From: Pokkaliibacter sp046614695
Lineage (GTDB): Bacteria; Pseudomonadota; Gammaproteobacteria; Pseudomonadales; Balneatricaceae
Direction: 5' to 3'
NCBI RefSeq assembly: GCF_046614695.1
Contig: NZ_JBKKHQ010000014.1
Span: 124,001-188,000 of the forward strand
DNA length: 64,000 nucleotides
The translations under genes and the position numbers were made by a program. A model generated the notes under the pieces. The model had not been told where the DNA came from and searched no databases. It saw nothing but the letters and a program-made list of their open reading frames with translations. This document shows, piece after piece, positions 32,534 to 40,620 of the stretch (its first letter is position 1; every line of letters begins with the position of its first letter).

Positions 32534-33765
32534 GTGAGTCGAAGAATGATGCTTCTTCTCGTAGTGAGAAGTGGCTCGTGTCGCGTTATCCGGGATTGAA
32601 TGTGCTGGCAGCGCTACGTGCCTATAAAGTGCCGGATAATCTGAATCTCTGGTATTGCTTTGGAGCGGTTGCGCTATTCGCTCTGTGTCTTCAGTTGCTC
32701 AGTGGTATATGGCTGGTTTTCTTCTATGACCCGACCAACGCTTTTGCTTCTGTTCAGTACATTATGCGTGAGGTCGAGTATGGGTGGCTGATCCGCTATG
32801 CGCATACCACCGGAGCTTCCATGCTCTTTGCTGTGTTGTTTGTGCACTTGCTGCGGGCGATGGTGTATGGATCTTACCGGCAGCCGCGCGAGTTAGTGTG
32901 GCTGTTTGGTATGGTGCTTTTGCTTTTGATGATGGCTGAGGCCTTCATGGGGTATCTGCTGCCTTGGGGGCAAATGTCCTATTGGGGGGCAAAGGTTATT
33001 CTGACTCTGGTTGAGTCGCTGCCCTGGGTTGGAAACGGGTTGCTGCAGGTCTTACAGGGCGGTGAGCTTCTGGGAGAGGCTGCGCTAAAGCGATTCTATG
33101 TCCTGCATATTCTGCTTGTTCCGATGGTTATAGCCCTGTTGGTTTATCTGCATATTGGTGCGTTACATTCTGTGGGGGCGAATAATCCTGAGGGGCGAGT
33201 GCTAATGGATCGTGCAGGGGATAGTGTTCCACGTATGGTTGCTTTTCATCCCTACTACACACTCAAAGACGCTGTTGCTGTTGTGCTTTTTTTGCTGATA
33301 TTTGCGGCGATTATCTTCTATGCGCCGATGATGGGTGGTGTCTTTATTGAGCCTGCTAATGCAGTGGCTGCTAATCCTATGGTGACGCCAGCGCACGTTA
33401 GTCCGCCTTGGTATTTTAGTCCGTTCTACAGCATGTTGCGGGTTGTTAGCTTTCCCTGGTTGGGGGTGGAAGCCCGCCTCTGGGGTGGGCTAACGATGAT
33501 GTTTGCTCTTTTGATGCTGCTATTGCTTCCCTGGTTGGATCGCTCTCCAGAAAGGTCGCTTCGCTATAAAGGGCGGTGTAGTCGTGTGGCCCTAGCGATT
33601 TGGGTCATTAGTTTGATCGGGCTCGGTGTTTTAGGTTGTCTGCCGTTGACAGAGTGGCGCATCTGGCTGGCTCGACTGGCGGTAATTCTCTACTTCCTCT
33701 GTCTTGTTCTAATGCCTTGGTATAGCCGTTGGGGTGTTGTGCGGGAGGCAGTGGATGCTGAGTAG
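32530..33765 (+). CDS. petB: Cytochrome bc1 complex cytochrome b subunit
   Basis: The integral-membrane core of the bc1 complex, 411 residues with about eight membrane helices. The four heme ligands are H92, H106, H193 and H208. The quinol-oxidation-site motif usually written PEWY reads PPWY here (292-295), so the glutamate is replaced, as is known for some bacterial lineages. The sequence ends with extra helices and a short tail. It overlaps petA by four bases and petC by eleven, so the three subunits are translationally coupled. Confidence 0.96.
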   Translation: MSESKNDASSRSEKWLVSRYPGLNVLAALRAYKVPDNLNLWYCFGAVALFALCLQLLSGIWLVFFYDPTNAFASVQYIMREVEYGWLIRYAHTTGASMLFAVLFVHLLRAMVYGSYRQPRELVWLFGMVLLLLMMAEAFMGYLLPWGQMSYWGAKVILTLVESLPWVGNGLLQVLQGGELLGEAALKRFYVLHILLVPMVIALLVYLHIGALHSVGANNPEGRVLMDRAGDSVPRMVAFHPYYTLKDAVAVVLFLLIFAAIIFYAPMMGGVFIEPANAVAANPMVTPAHVSPPWYFSPFYSMLRVVSFPWLGVEARLWGGLTMMFALLMLLLLPWLDRSPERSLRYKGRCSRVALAIWVISLIGLGVLGCLPLTEWRIWLARLAVILYFLCLVLMPWYSRWGVVREAVDAE

Positions 33766-34411
33766 AGTCTGGCTGTTGGGGTTAATGCTGCTGATTCCAC
33801 TTAAGGGGATGGCAGCGATGGCTGAGGGCTCCTTGCAGCGAGGTGCTGAGTTCTATCGCCAATATTGTGCGGGCTGTCATTCAGCGGCGTATGTGACGCC
33901 GAGGGCACTTAAGTCGGTGGGTGTCGAACAGAGATATATAGAGCTTGTACAGCATGGCTCTTTGCCGCTCTCGCTGGCTGATCAGTGGTTTGGTAAGCAG
34001 CCTCCTGACTTGAGCCTGGAGGCGCAGCAGCGTGGTGCTAAGTGGTTGACTGGCTTTCTTCATGGCTTTTATGCGGATTCTTCGCGGCTCTTTGGGGTGA
34101 ATAATCATCTGCTGCCGGGGCTTATGATGCCTGATGTTCTTCTGCCCTTGAGAGAGGGCGTTAATCGCGCTTGTGTCTCGACTGATCAGGTGTCTTGTGT
34201 GGAAAGTGCTGGCGCGACGATGTCGGGTAACAGATTATCCGCAAAGGAATATGATCAAGCGGTTCATGATCTGGTAAACTTTCTCGTTTATATGAGTGAG
34301 CCTGAGATTGTTCAGCGTGAGGCGCTTGGGCCTTGGGTCCTTGGCTTTCTGATGATTCTGCTTTTGTTCACTTATGCGCTAAAGCGAGAGTACTGGCGAG
34401 ATTTGCGCTAG
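33755..34411 (+). CDS. petC: Cytochrome bc1 complex cytochrome c1 subunit
   Basis: A 218-residue membrane-anchored c-type cytochrome that passes electrons from the Rieske centre to cytochrome c. It has an N-terminal signal sequence (about 1-21), a heme c site C38-A-G-C41-H42, a probable axial Met at 124 or 125 in GLMMPDVLLP, and a C-terminal membrane helix (about 190-210). I chose ATG 33755 because GGGAGG lies six bases before it; an upstream start at 33734 has no ribosome site. It overlaps petB by eleven bases. Confidence 0.93.
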   Translation: MLSRVWLLGLMLLIPLKGMAAMAEGSLQRGAEFYRQYCAGCHSAAYVTPRALKSVGVEQRYIELVQHGSLPLSLADQWFGKQPPDLSLEAQQRGAKWLTGFLHGFYADSSRLFGVNNHLLPGLMMPDVLLPLREGVNRACVSTDQVSCVESAGATMSGNRLSAKEYDQAVHDLVNFLVYMSEPEIVQREALGPWVLGFLMILLLFTYALKREYWRDLR

Positions 34412-34476
34412 TCAGTCTCCGGCAGGGATAGCTGCTGGCGCATACCTTATTTCGAATCTGACAAGAGGTTAACAGC

Positions 34477-35106
34477 ATGGGTGTTGTGGCGAAGCGTTCT
34501 TCTATGACGTTCTTCTCCAATGGTGAGGATCATTACAGCCATCGCGTGCGTATTGTTCTCGCAGAAAAAGGGGTTACCGTAGATATTCTGGATGCGGATC
34601 CCAATAATGTTCCTGAGGACGTAACATCCTCAAACCCCTATAACACGCTTCCTACTCTGCTGGACCGTGAGTTGGTGCTCTTTGAGCCTAACATCATGAT
34701 GGAATATCTGGATGAGCGCTTTCCTCATCCGCCTCTGTTGCCTGTGTATCCTGTGGCGCGTGCTGAAAGTCGTCAGTTGATGTATCGCATCCAGCGTGAC
34801 TGGTGTGTGCACGTTGACCGTATCCTGAAAGACAAAAACAGTGCTGAGGCAGAAGAGTCCCGTACTATTCTGACCGAAAGCCTGCTTTCTATTGCGCCGA
34901 TCTTTGCTGAATTTTCCTATTTCATGAGTGAAGAGTTCACACTGGTGGATTGCTGCATCGCCCCCATCCTGTGGCGCTTGCCTGCTCTTGGTATTGAGCT
35001 GCCAGAGAAGCAGGCTAAGCATCTGCTGCGTTATATGGGGCGTCTGTTTGAGCGTGAATCATTCCGCGCCAGCCTGTCTGAAGCGGAAAAGGAAATTCGA
35101 GTCTAA
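34477..35106 (+). CDS. sspA: Stringent starvation protein A
   Basis: An RNA-polymerase-associated protein with a glutathione-S-transferase fold but no transferase role; in E. coli it helps survival in stationary phase and acid and affects virulence genes in several pathogens. At 209 residues it has family length. Visible: thioredoxin-like N-terminus with FFSNGEDHYSHRVRIVLAEKGV, the NPYNTLPTLLDRELVL cis-Pro loop, and the helical domain with SYFMSEEFTLVDCCIAPILWRLP. The order petABC-sspA-sspB is the same as in Pseudomonas. Confidence 0.95.
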   Translation: MGVVAKRSSMTFFSNGEDHYSHRVRIVLAEKGVTVDILDADPNNVPEDVTSSNPYNTLPTLLDRELVLFEPNIMMEYLDERFPHPPLLPVYPVARAESRQLMYRIQRDWCVHVDRILKDKNSAEAEESRTILTESLLSIAPIFAEFSYFMSEEFTLVDCCIAPILWRLPALGIELPEKQAKHLLRYMGRLFERESFRASLSEAEKEIRV

Positions 35107-35114
35107 GTCTCTGA

Positions 35115-35141
35115 ATGGGCAGGCGTGTCTTGCTTGCCCAT
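35115..35141 (+). other. Hairpin between sspA and sspB
   Basis: A ten-base-pair stem (35115-35124 with 35132-35141, one G-U pair) with a seven-base loop and no following T-run. It could be an attenuator, an RNA processing site or a 3'-end stabiliser for sspA mRNA. Function unknown. Confidence 0.4.
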
Positions 35142-35172
35142 ACTGAGGGCTCGAAAGTTAAGGAGGTAGTGA

Positions 35173-35670
35173 ATGATTCCAAGTCGTCCGTTTATTGTGC
35201 GTGGTCTCTATGAATGGATTTTGGAGAACGGCTGGACGCCCTATGTTGTGGTTGATGCCGATTGTCCCGGAGTCGAAGTGCCTCGGCAGCATGTGCAGGA
35301 TGGTCAGATTGTTCTGAATATCTCGCCAACAGCTGTGCAGTATCTCAATGTGGCTAATGCGGAAATGACGTTTAATGCGCGCTTCGGTGGTGTGCCCATG
35401 CAGGTGATTGCGCCGATGGCGGCCATTCTTGCGATGTATGCTCGTGAAAACGGTCAGGGAATGGGCTTTGGAATGGAGCCAGGAGCTGATCAGCTGGAGC
35501 AGCAGTTGCTTGAAAAGGTCACCGATGAGATTGCGCCTGCAGGCCTGAGTGTTGTTGAAGATAGCTCAGGTGCTGAGGAGGCCGAGATTCAGTCGGAAGA
35601 GTCTGTGGCGGAAGTGCCAAAGAAATCCGACAAGCCTCACAAGCGACCTTCTTTGAAAGTGATCAAGTAG
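35173..35670 (+). CDS. sspB: ClpXP adaptor SspB
   Basis: Adaptor that binds ssrA-tagged proteins and delivers them to the ClpXP protease. The protein has 165 residues: a folded substrate-binding domain (about 1-110, starting MIPSRPFIVRGLYEWILENG and including FNARFGGVPMQVIAPMAAILAMYA), then an acidic flexible linker and a short basic C-terminal peptide (HKRPSLKVIK), which in E. coli docks onto ClpX. AAGGAGG lies six bases before ATG 35173. It follows sspA by 66 bases and ends at a bidirectional terminator. Confidence 0.95.
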   Translation: MIPSRPFIVRGLYEWILENGWTPYVVVDADCPGVEVPRQHVQDGQIVLNISPTAVQYLNVANAEMTFNARFGGVPMQVIAPMAAILAMYARENGQGMGFGMEPGADQLEQQLLEKVTDEIAPAGLSVVEDSSGAEEAEIQSEESVAEVPKKSDKPHKRPSLKVIK

Positions 35671-35686
35671 TCTTTTCCCGTAATAC

Positions 35687-35716
35687 AAAAAAAGGAGCCT
35701 TAAGGCTCCTTTTTTT
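35687..35716. terminator. Bidirectional terminator between sspB and dolP
   Basis: Arms 35687-35699 (A7 then GGAGCC) and 35704-35716 (GGCTCC then T7) with a TTAA loop. It serves both the plus-strand sspB and the convergent minus-strand dolP operon. Confidence 0.92.
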
Positions 35717-35733
35717 GTGGCTGAGCGAGTGGC

Positions 35734-36303
35734 TCAGATGTATTCGAAGATCTTGACGATCTGTTGAATGCCGCCTACCTGCTGAATAATGCTTACCGCA
35801 AGGTCTGCTTGAGCCTGGGTGACACGGCCCATAAGGTAAACGATGCCTGCTTCCGTGATGACCTTGATCTGTGACGAAGGCAGATTTTTTTCTGCCAGCA
35901 GTTTGGTCTTGATCTGAGTCGTGATGAAGGCGTCCTGGCTTTGCATCAATAACGTCGCATTAGGCCCAACGCTTAGGCGGTTCTGAATCTGGCGAACGCC
36001 TCGCACCTGCTGAACAATTTGCTCGGCTTCCTGTTTGACGCTTTGGTTGGGAACTTGTCCTACCAGTAATACGATACCATTCTGGCTGGTCACGGAAACG
36101 CGGGATTGCTGCAGCGCTTGTGAGCCCTTGTTGATGTTGACTGAGGCTTTGGTGTCGATGACTTGGTCATCTACAAATTTACCCACCGTGCGAGAGGTGT
36201 AGTCTTCCTGAATCGGTTCGTCACGAGTGGCGCTGATGATGTTAGAGCAGCCAGCTAGGCCGGTGCACAATGCGATCAGGGCGACGCCGATAGGCTTCTT
36301 CAT
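35734..36303 (-). CDS. dolP: BON-domain outer-membrane lipoprotein, DolP/YraP type
   Basis: A 189-residue lipoprotein with signal peptide and lipobox LAGC (C19), followed by two BON domains (about 45-113 and 118-189), which in E. coli DolP bind anionic phospholipid at the division site and support outer-membrane integrity. The typical repeated pattern is visible: NGIVLLVGQVPNQ in the first domain and AGIVYLMGRVTQ in the second. It is the last gene of the minus-strand set lpoA-yraN-diaA-dolP, the same order as in E. coli, and its ATG overlaps the diaA stop by one base. Confidence 0.92.
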   Translation of the reverse strand: MKKPIGVALIALCTGLAGCSNIISATRDEPIQEDYTSRTVGKFVDDQVIDTKASVNINKGSQALQQSRVSVTSQNGIVLLVGQVPNQSVKQEAEQIVQQVRGVRQIQNRLSVGPNATLLMQSQDAFITTQIKTKLLAEKNLPSSQIKVITEAGIVYLMGRVTQAQADLAVSIIQQVGGIQQIVKIFEYI

Positions 36304-36893
36304 TACTCTCCTCCAAAAAGCTGAAAATCAATAAGGTCACACAGGCAATGAATGATCAGTGTATGAACTTCCTGAATGCGAACGGGCATCTCTGAGGGGA
36401 CGCGTAGCTCAACCTCTTCGGGGCGAAGCAGGGAGCTGATATCGCCGCCATCGGTTCCTGTCATGGCGATAACCATCATGTCTCGATCATGAGCTGCCTG
36501 GATAGCTTGTACTATATTAGCCGAGCGACCCGATGAGGAAATAGCCAGCAGGATATCGCCGGGCTGCCCCAGGGCGCGTATCTGCTTAGAATAAACATCG
36601 TTGTAATTGAACTCGCTGGCTATTGCGGTCAGTGTTGCTGCGTCAGCACTCAGATTCATTGCTGGCAGGCCGGGGCGGTCGCGCTCAAAACGGTTCAGTA
36701 GCTGTGTCGTGAATAACTGACTGTCGATTGCAGAGCGGCCATTGCCACAGCAAAGGATCTTGCCTTCACTCAGCAGGCAATGAAGCATCATTTCGCTGGC
36801 ATGAGCAATCAGTGGCGTCAGCAGCTCTACCGCATGGACTTTTACGTCAATGCTGGTGTGAAACTGAGCGATAATGCGATCTTGTAGCTCCAT
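36303..36893 (-). CDS. diaA: SIS-domain protein, DiaA type
   Basis: A 196-residue sugar-isomerase (SIS) fold protein. The position between yraN and dolP matches E. coli diaA, whose product binds DnaA and promotes timely replication initiation; the relative GmhA (sedoheptulose-7-phosphate isomerase) is the main alternative. Family features: KILCCGNGRSAIDSQLF near 47-60, the nucleotide/sugar loop SSSGRSANIV near 119-128, and the EVHTLIIHCLCDLID helix. SIS proteins are often annotated gmhA or phosphoheptose isomerase on similarity alone; here context favours DiaA. Confidence 0.85.
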   Translation of the reverse strand: MELQDRIIAQFHTSIDVKVHAVELLTPLIAHASEMMLHCLLSEGKILCCGNGRSAIDSQLFTTQLLNRFERDRPGLPAMNLSADAATLTAIASEFNYNDVYSKQIRALGQPGDILLAISSSGRSANIVQAIQAAHDRDMMVIAMTGTDGGDISSLLRPEEVELRVPSEMPVRIQEVHTLIIHCLCDLIDFQLFGGE

Positions 36894-36911
36894 GAGAACG
36901 GGGCATTTCCA

Positions 36912-37271
36912 TCAGGTAGACAGGGCGTTTTTTAGCCACTGATACTCGTATCCCTCGCTATTCTGTGTCATCGACAGAATATCGAACCTTGAAAAGTGAT
37001 GCTGCCATTGGCGGTGTTTCTGTAAATATGCAGTGGCAGCATTAATCAGTCGACGCTGTTTGCGGGGGTCTATGGATTCGCTCGGGCTTACCAGACCATC
37101 GCGTTTGCGAAAGCGGACTTCAACAAAAACCAGATGCTGACCGTCTGTCATGACCAGGTCAAGTTCACCGTCCGCCAGACGAACATTATTGGCGACGTAA
37201 ATGAGCCCCTTGGATTCAAGGAAGCGGCGAGCTGCTTGCTCGGCGCTTTTTCCTCGAAAGGCTGCCAGCAT
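36912..37271 (-). CDS. yraN: UPF0102 family protein YraN
   Basis: A 119-residue protein with a restriction-endonuclease-like fold. Family motifs visible: GKSAEQAARRFLESKG at the N-terminus, GELDLVMTDGQHLVFVEVRFR with the presumed metal-binding Asp, Glu and Lys/Arg residues (PD-(D/E)xK pattern), and DPRKQRRLINAA. Its role is unclear. I placed the start at ATG 37271; a TTG just before it is unlikely. It lies three bases after the lpoA stop, in the order of the E. coli yraM-yraN-diaA-yraP cluster. Confidence 0.9.
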   Translation of the reverse strand: MLAAFRGKSAEQAARRFLESKGLIYVANNVRLADGELDLVMTDGQHLVFVEVRFRKRDGLVSPSESIDPRKQRRLINAATAYLQKHRQWQHHFSRFDILSMTQNSEGYEYQWLKNALST

Positions 37272-37274
37272 CAA

Positions 37275-39095
37275 TCAGTCCTGAGGTTGGTTGGTGATGA
37301 TGGGGTAAGGCGCGCCGGAACGTATTCTAGCGATGCTCAGCTCGCGATGCACCTCGTTGCCATCCAGTGACAGAATGCCAGTCTGACCATAGAAGCGTGC
37401 TGAAGTATGCTCTTTCATTAATGGTACGCGCAGCATTAGCTCAAAAGCATCCATGCCCATGGCAAAGAAGTTAAGCGTGTTGCTGGAGGCTGAGTCCCAG
37501 TACTGTTGAACATCCGGGCTGCTTTCATCATGGCCTTTAAGGAGTAATGGCATGATGGTGAAGTACAGGCCGTTGAGATCCTGATCATGTTGTGGGTCTG
37601 GGCTGCCAGAGTAAACCTGAGAGGTTGCGTAGACGGGCAGGTCAGAGGCGTAGTTAAACGCCAGCGCAGGCATCACCTGACGTGCCGTCATCGGTTGGCT
37701 GATCAGGACAATCATGTCGATGTCATCACGGTGGCGCGCTTTGCCGTTGCGGCGTTTTGCTTGAGCGGCAGTCATGTTCATGTGCAGCCATTGGGTACTG
37801 GCATCGACATAGCTGTTCTGGTCGCCCACGCTATATTGGTCTGCGATCTGGCCGCCAAGGCGCGTAAACTCTTCACGAAATGCGTTGACGCCACGTTGAG
37901 CCCAATCTCCCGGCTCTGACAGGATCATGGCCGAGTGCTTGCCGTCCTGCCATGCCTGGTGAGCCAGCTGACGGGCTTCATCTTCAATGGTCAGTCCGTA
38001 TTCGGTCATATTGGTCGGAACGTTGGCGCTATCGTCCAGTACGTTAAGTGCGAGAGTGTCTATGGGGAGAGTGCTCTGGCCCGAAAGCTGGTCCAGCTGA
38101 GTTTTTCGAAGCGGGCCGACAACAAAATCGACACCCTGTTGCTTAAGGTCCTGATACAGAGCCAGCAGGTTTGGATATTCCTCAGTATTGCGCACCAGTA
38201 CCTCAGGCGCGTCAAGACCGCCTTTCTGGCGAGCGTAATAGGAGGTCATGAAGCCTTGCTGAATAGCTTTAGAAACGTAGGAAAGCTGGCCGCTCATGGG
38301 TAGCAGCAGGGCGATCTTGTTGGGAGCTTCAGTGTTAGTGTCGGCTACGGCAATCACTTCGCCTGGTGGTGTTTGGGCGGCCGGATGATCTGGCCACTGT
38401 TGTTTCCATTGGTTGTAGGCCATGGTCTGACGCATAAGATCTGGCTGGCTGCGAAGGCTCAGAGCCAGTGCCAGCCAGCCTTGAGTCAGTTGGTCGGCTG
38501 CATTCTGACGTGCCTGAGTTAGTGCTGTGGTACTGCTTTTTTGCAGGTCTCTCCACAGCAGGTCGTTCTGGGTCTGGCGCTGATCGCCACTCAACAAATC
38601 TGAGAGTGCAATGCGCTCCTTGGCTGCATCCAGATAGTCACTGGTCATCTCGAAAGCTTGAGCGCGCAGTTGGTAGAGGGTTTGCAGATCTACGTCAGTT
38701 AGCTGTATCCGTTTGAACACAGGATCGTGTAGCCAGAACAGTGCCTGATTGCCATCATGGCGCTCAAGCTCAAGGCGAGCGCGTAAAAAGGCATATTCCA
38801 GTTTCAGGTCAGCGGATAACTCGCCTTGATGGATCATGTCAGTCAGGGCTTTGGCATCGCCTGGGCGGTCCTGATCCATTAGCTGCTCGGCTTGCAGCAG
38901 CAGATATTCTGAGCGGTCAGTGCCTGCCATCGACGAGCTGCGTGTTATGATGCTCTGGATTGGCTGCTGTGAGGCGGTACGCTGGCGTTGCTGGTTGTTG
39001 GTATTAGACGTCGTGGTTACGCAGCCACTTAATGTAATGCTCGCGGTAATCGCGAGGCTCAATGCCAGGCGCTTGGTCAATATACTTGCACTCAC
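37275..39095 (-). CDS. lpoA: Penicillin-binding protein activator LpoA
   Basis: An outer-membrane lipoprotein of about 606 residues that, in E. coli, reaches through the periplasm to stimulate PBP1a. A signal peptide ends at lipobox LSGC (Cys near 25). The N-terminal half is helical, TPR-like, rich in Gln and Leu; the C-terminal half resembles periplasmic substrate-binding proteins (KIALLLPMSGQLSYVSKAIQQG, VVGPLRKTQLDQLS, and LNGLYFTIMPLLL). I chose GTG 39095, six bases after AGGGA; a TTG at 39101 is also possible. It is divergent from rsmI, as yraM is from yraL in E. coli. Confidence 0.92.
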   Translation of the reverse strand: MSASILTKRLALSLAITASITLSGCVTTTSNTNNQQRQRTASQQPIQSIITRSSSMAGTDRSEYLLLQAEQLMDQDRPGDAKALTDMIHQGELSADLKLEYAFLRARLELERHDGNQALFWLHDPVFKRIQLTDVDLQTLYQLRAQAFEMTSDYLDAAKERIALSDLLSGDQRQTQNDLLWRDLQKSSTTALTQARQNAADQLTQGWLALALSLRSQPDLMRQTMAYNQWKQQWPDHPAAQTPPGEVIAVADTNTEAPNKIALLLPMSGQLSYVSKAIQQGFMTSYYARQKGGLDAPEVLVRNTEEYPNLLALYQDLKQQGVDFVVGPLRKTQLDQLSGQSTLPIDTLALNVLDDSANVPTNMTEYGLTIEDEARQLAHQAWQDGKHSAMILSEPGDWAQRGVNAFREEFTRLGGQIADQYSVGDQNSYVDASTQWLHMNMTAAQAKRRNGKARHRDDIDMIVLISQPMTARQVMPALAFNYASDLPVYATSQVYSGSPDPQHDQDLNGLYFTIMPLLLKGHDESSPDVQQYWDSASSNTLNFFAMGMDAFELMLRVPLMKEHTSARFYGQTGILSLDGNEVHRELSIARIRSGAPYPIITNQPQD

Positions 39096-39143
39096 GGTCA
39101 ATCCCTGTTGCCTATGAATTTCTGATGAGAATACTGCTCTGCT

Positions 39144-39998
39144 ATGTCTGAACAGACGCTATATATAGTCGCTACGCCAATTGGCAACCTCGACGATATC
39201 ACGCCGCGCGCGCTGGAAGTGTTGGCAAAGGTCGATGTCATCGCTGCCGAAGACACTCGCCACAGCCAGAAACTGCTCTCCCACTTTAATATACGAACGC
39301 CGCTAGTGCCTGTGCATGATCACAACGAGAGACAGCAGGCAGAGGGTATTGTACAGCGATTGGCCGAAGGTAAAAGTGTTGCGCTGATTTCTGATGCGGG
39401 AACGCCGTTGATCTCTGATCCTGGCTACCATCTTGTTCGTGAAGTCAGGCAGGCTGGTTTTCGGGTTTCGCCATTACCCGGGCCTTGTGCTGTGGTGACT
39501 GCGTTATGTGCGGCGGGGCTGCCGACTGATCGCTTCGTGTTTGAGGGTTTTCTTCCTGCCAAAGCGCAGGCGCGGATCCAGACCTTGCAGTTTTTGTCTA
39601 AGGAGCCGAGAACTGTGGTATTTTACGAGAGTCCGCATCGCATATTGGCCACTCTTGAGGCGATGGTTGAAGTATTGGGCAGTGAGCGACAGTTGGTGAT
39701 GGCGCGTGAAATCACTAAAACCTTTGAAACCTTCTTACAAGGCACCTTGCCTGAAGTGCTTGATCTGGTTCGGAATGATCCAAACCAGCAGAAGGGGGAG
39801 ATCGTACTGATGCTGCAAGGTGCGCCAGCGGCTGCGGGTGATGATCTTGATGCTGCAGCGGAGCAGACGATGCGAACGCTAATGGATGTTCTTCCCATAA
39901 GTCAGGCCGCGGCAACAGCTGCCAAGCTGACTGGACTTAATCGTAAGGTGTTGTATCAATGGGCTTTGTCTCAGCAGTCCATTGATGGATCAGCTTAA
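39144..39998 (+). CDS. rsmI: 16S rRNA (cytidine-2'-O)-methyltransferase RsmI
   Basis: SAM-dependent enzyme that methylates the 2'-hydroxyl of C1402 in 16S rRNA, in the decoding centre. 284 residues, tetrapyrrole-methylase fold: LYIVATPIGNLDDITPRALEVL, AAEDTRHSQKLL, ISDAGTPLISDPGY and the PLPGPCAVVTALCAAGLPTDRF loop are clear family signatures. It is divergent from lpoA across 48 bases, and the RNase P RNA gene follows 56 bases later, the order found in Pseudomonas. No clear ribosome site is seen before ATG 39144. Confidence 0.97.
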   Translation: MSEQTLYIVATPIGNLDDITPRALEVLAKVDVIAAEDTRHSQKLLSHFNIRTPLVPVHDHNERQQAEGIVQRLAEGKSVALISDAGTPLISDPGYHLVREVRQAGFRVSPLPGPCAVVTALCAAGLPTDRFVFEGFLPAKAQARIQTLQFLSKEPRTVVFYESPHRILATLEAMVEVLGSERQLVMAREITKTFETFLQGTLPEVLDLVRNDPNQQKGEIVLMLQGAPAAAGDDLDAAAEQTMRTLMDVLPISQAAATAAKLTGLNRKVLYQWALSQQSIDGSA

Positions 39999-40022
39999 TC
40001 AGTGCTAATAGCCTTAAAGAAC

Positions 40023-40050
40023 TTGTGAGTTTTGAATCCCGTGGTATCCT
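40023..40050 (+). promoter_or_regulatory. Candidate promoter of rnpB
   Basis: TTGTGA (40023-40028), 16-base spacer, TATCCT (40045-40050), five to six bases before the inferred 5' end of RNase P RNA. The match is moderate, but its position is right. Confidence 0.45.
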
Positions 40051-40054
40051 TCAC

Positions 40055-40412
40055 GCCGCTGAGTCCGCTGGGCAATCGCCGCTTCCTTAGGAAGGGGAGG
40101 AAAGTCCGGGCTCCACAGGGTAAAGTGCCAGATAACGTCTGGGGGGCGTGAGCCCACGGAAAGTGCAACAGAAAGTATACCGCCTAAGCTCGTAAGAGCC
40201 GGTAAGGTTGAAATGGTGCGGTAAGAGCGCACCGCGTGGGTGGTAACACTCCACGGCGATGGAAAACCCCACTCGGAGCAAGACCAAATAGGAACCCTTA
40301 AGGCGTGACCCGCGCTGGGTTCGGGTAGGTCGCTGGAGGCGTCTGGTGACAGCCGCCCTAGATGAATGATTGTCCTCGACAGAACCCGGCTTACAGGCGG
40401 GCTCAGCACCTC
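40055..40412 (+). ncRNA. rnpB: RNase P RNA (bacterial type A)
   Basis: Catalytic RNA that trims the 5' leader of tRNA precursors. The conserved core GAGGAAAGTCCGGGC is at 40097-40111, AGTGCAACAGAAAG near 40160, and the closing GACAGAACCCGGCTTACAG near 40378. The 5' and 3' ends pair (GCTGAGTCCGC at 40058-40068 with GCGGGCTCAGC near 40397-40406), which fixes the ends to within a few bases. Its place between rsmI and mraZ is that of Pseudomonas. No open reading frame here should be called a gene. Confidence 0.96.
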
Positions 40413-40424
40413 TGATTCTCCTCG

Positions 40425-40433
40425 TTATCCACA
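40425..40433 (+). promoter_or_regulatory. Perfect DnaA-box sequence between rnpB and mraZ
   Basis: TTATCCACA, the R1/R4-type consensus, occurs once, 80 bases before the mraZ promoter. A single nine-base match may be chance; it could also link the division cluster to DnaA. Confidence 0.35.
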
Positions 40434-40512
40434 GTAGTGCCTTCTTTTATAGACCTTCACTGAATCCTTCTTGAAAACCGTTCATTTAGCCTGTGCGGCG
40501 TTAGCTTTTGCC

Positions 40513-40541
40513 TTGCAATTGCTATGGCGCATTTCTATAGT
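40513..40541 (+). promoter_or_regulatory. Sigma-70 promoter of the division and cell-wall cluster (Pmra)
   Basis: TTGCAA (40513-40518), 17-base spacer, TATAGT (40536-40541). Transcription from about 40548 would start at the head of the GTGG repeat array that runs into the mraZ start codon. Confidence 0.72.
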
Positions 40542-40545
40542 GTGA

Positions 40546-40620
40546 GTGGTGAAAAGTGGGGTGAAGTGGTAGGAAAGTGGGTTCAAAGTGGTGGTGAGGT
40601 GGAATAGTGGTGATTTGTGG
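40546..40620 (+). promoter_or_regulatory. MraZ operator: phased array of GTGG repeats
   Basis: GTGG occurs at 40546, 40556, 40566, 40577, 40588, 40599, 40607 and 40617, steps of 8-11 bases, plus an extra copy at 40591. Several units read AAAGTGG or AAGTGG. MraZ is known to bind short direct repeats of this kind upstream of its own gene; most described arrays have three or four units. The last repeat includes the GTG start codon of mraZ. Confidence 0.75.

Noticed and set aside
40014..40409. Open frames over the RNase P RNA gene
   Set aside because: The segment is clearly rnpB by conserved core and end pairing.
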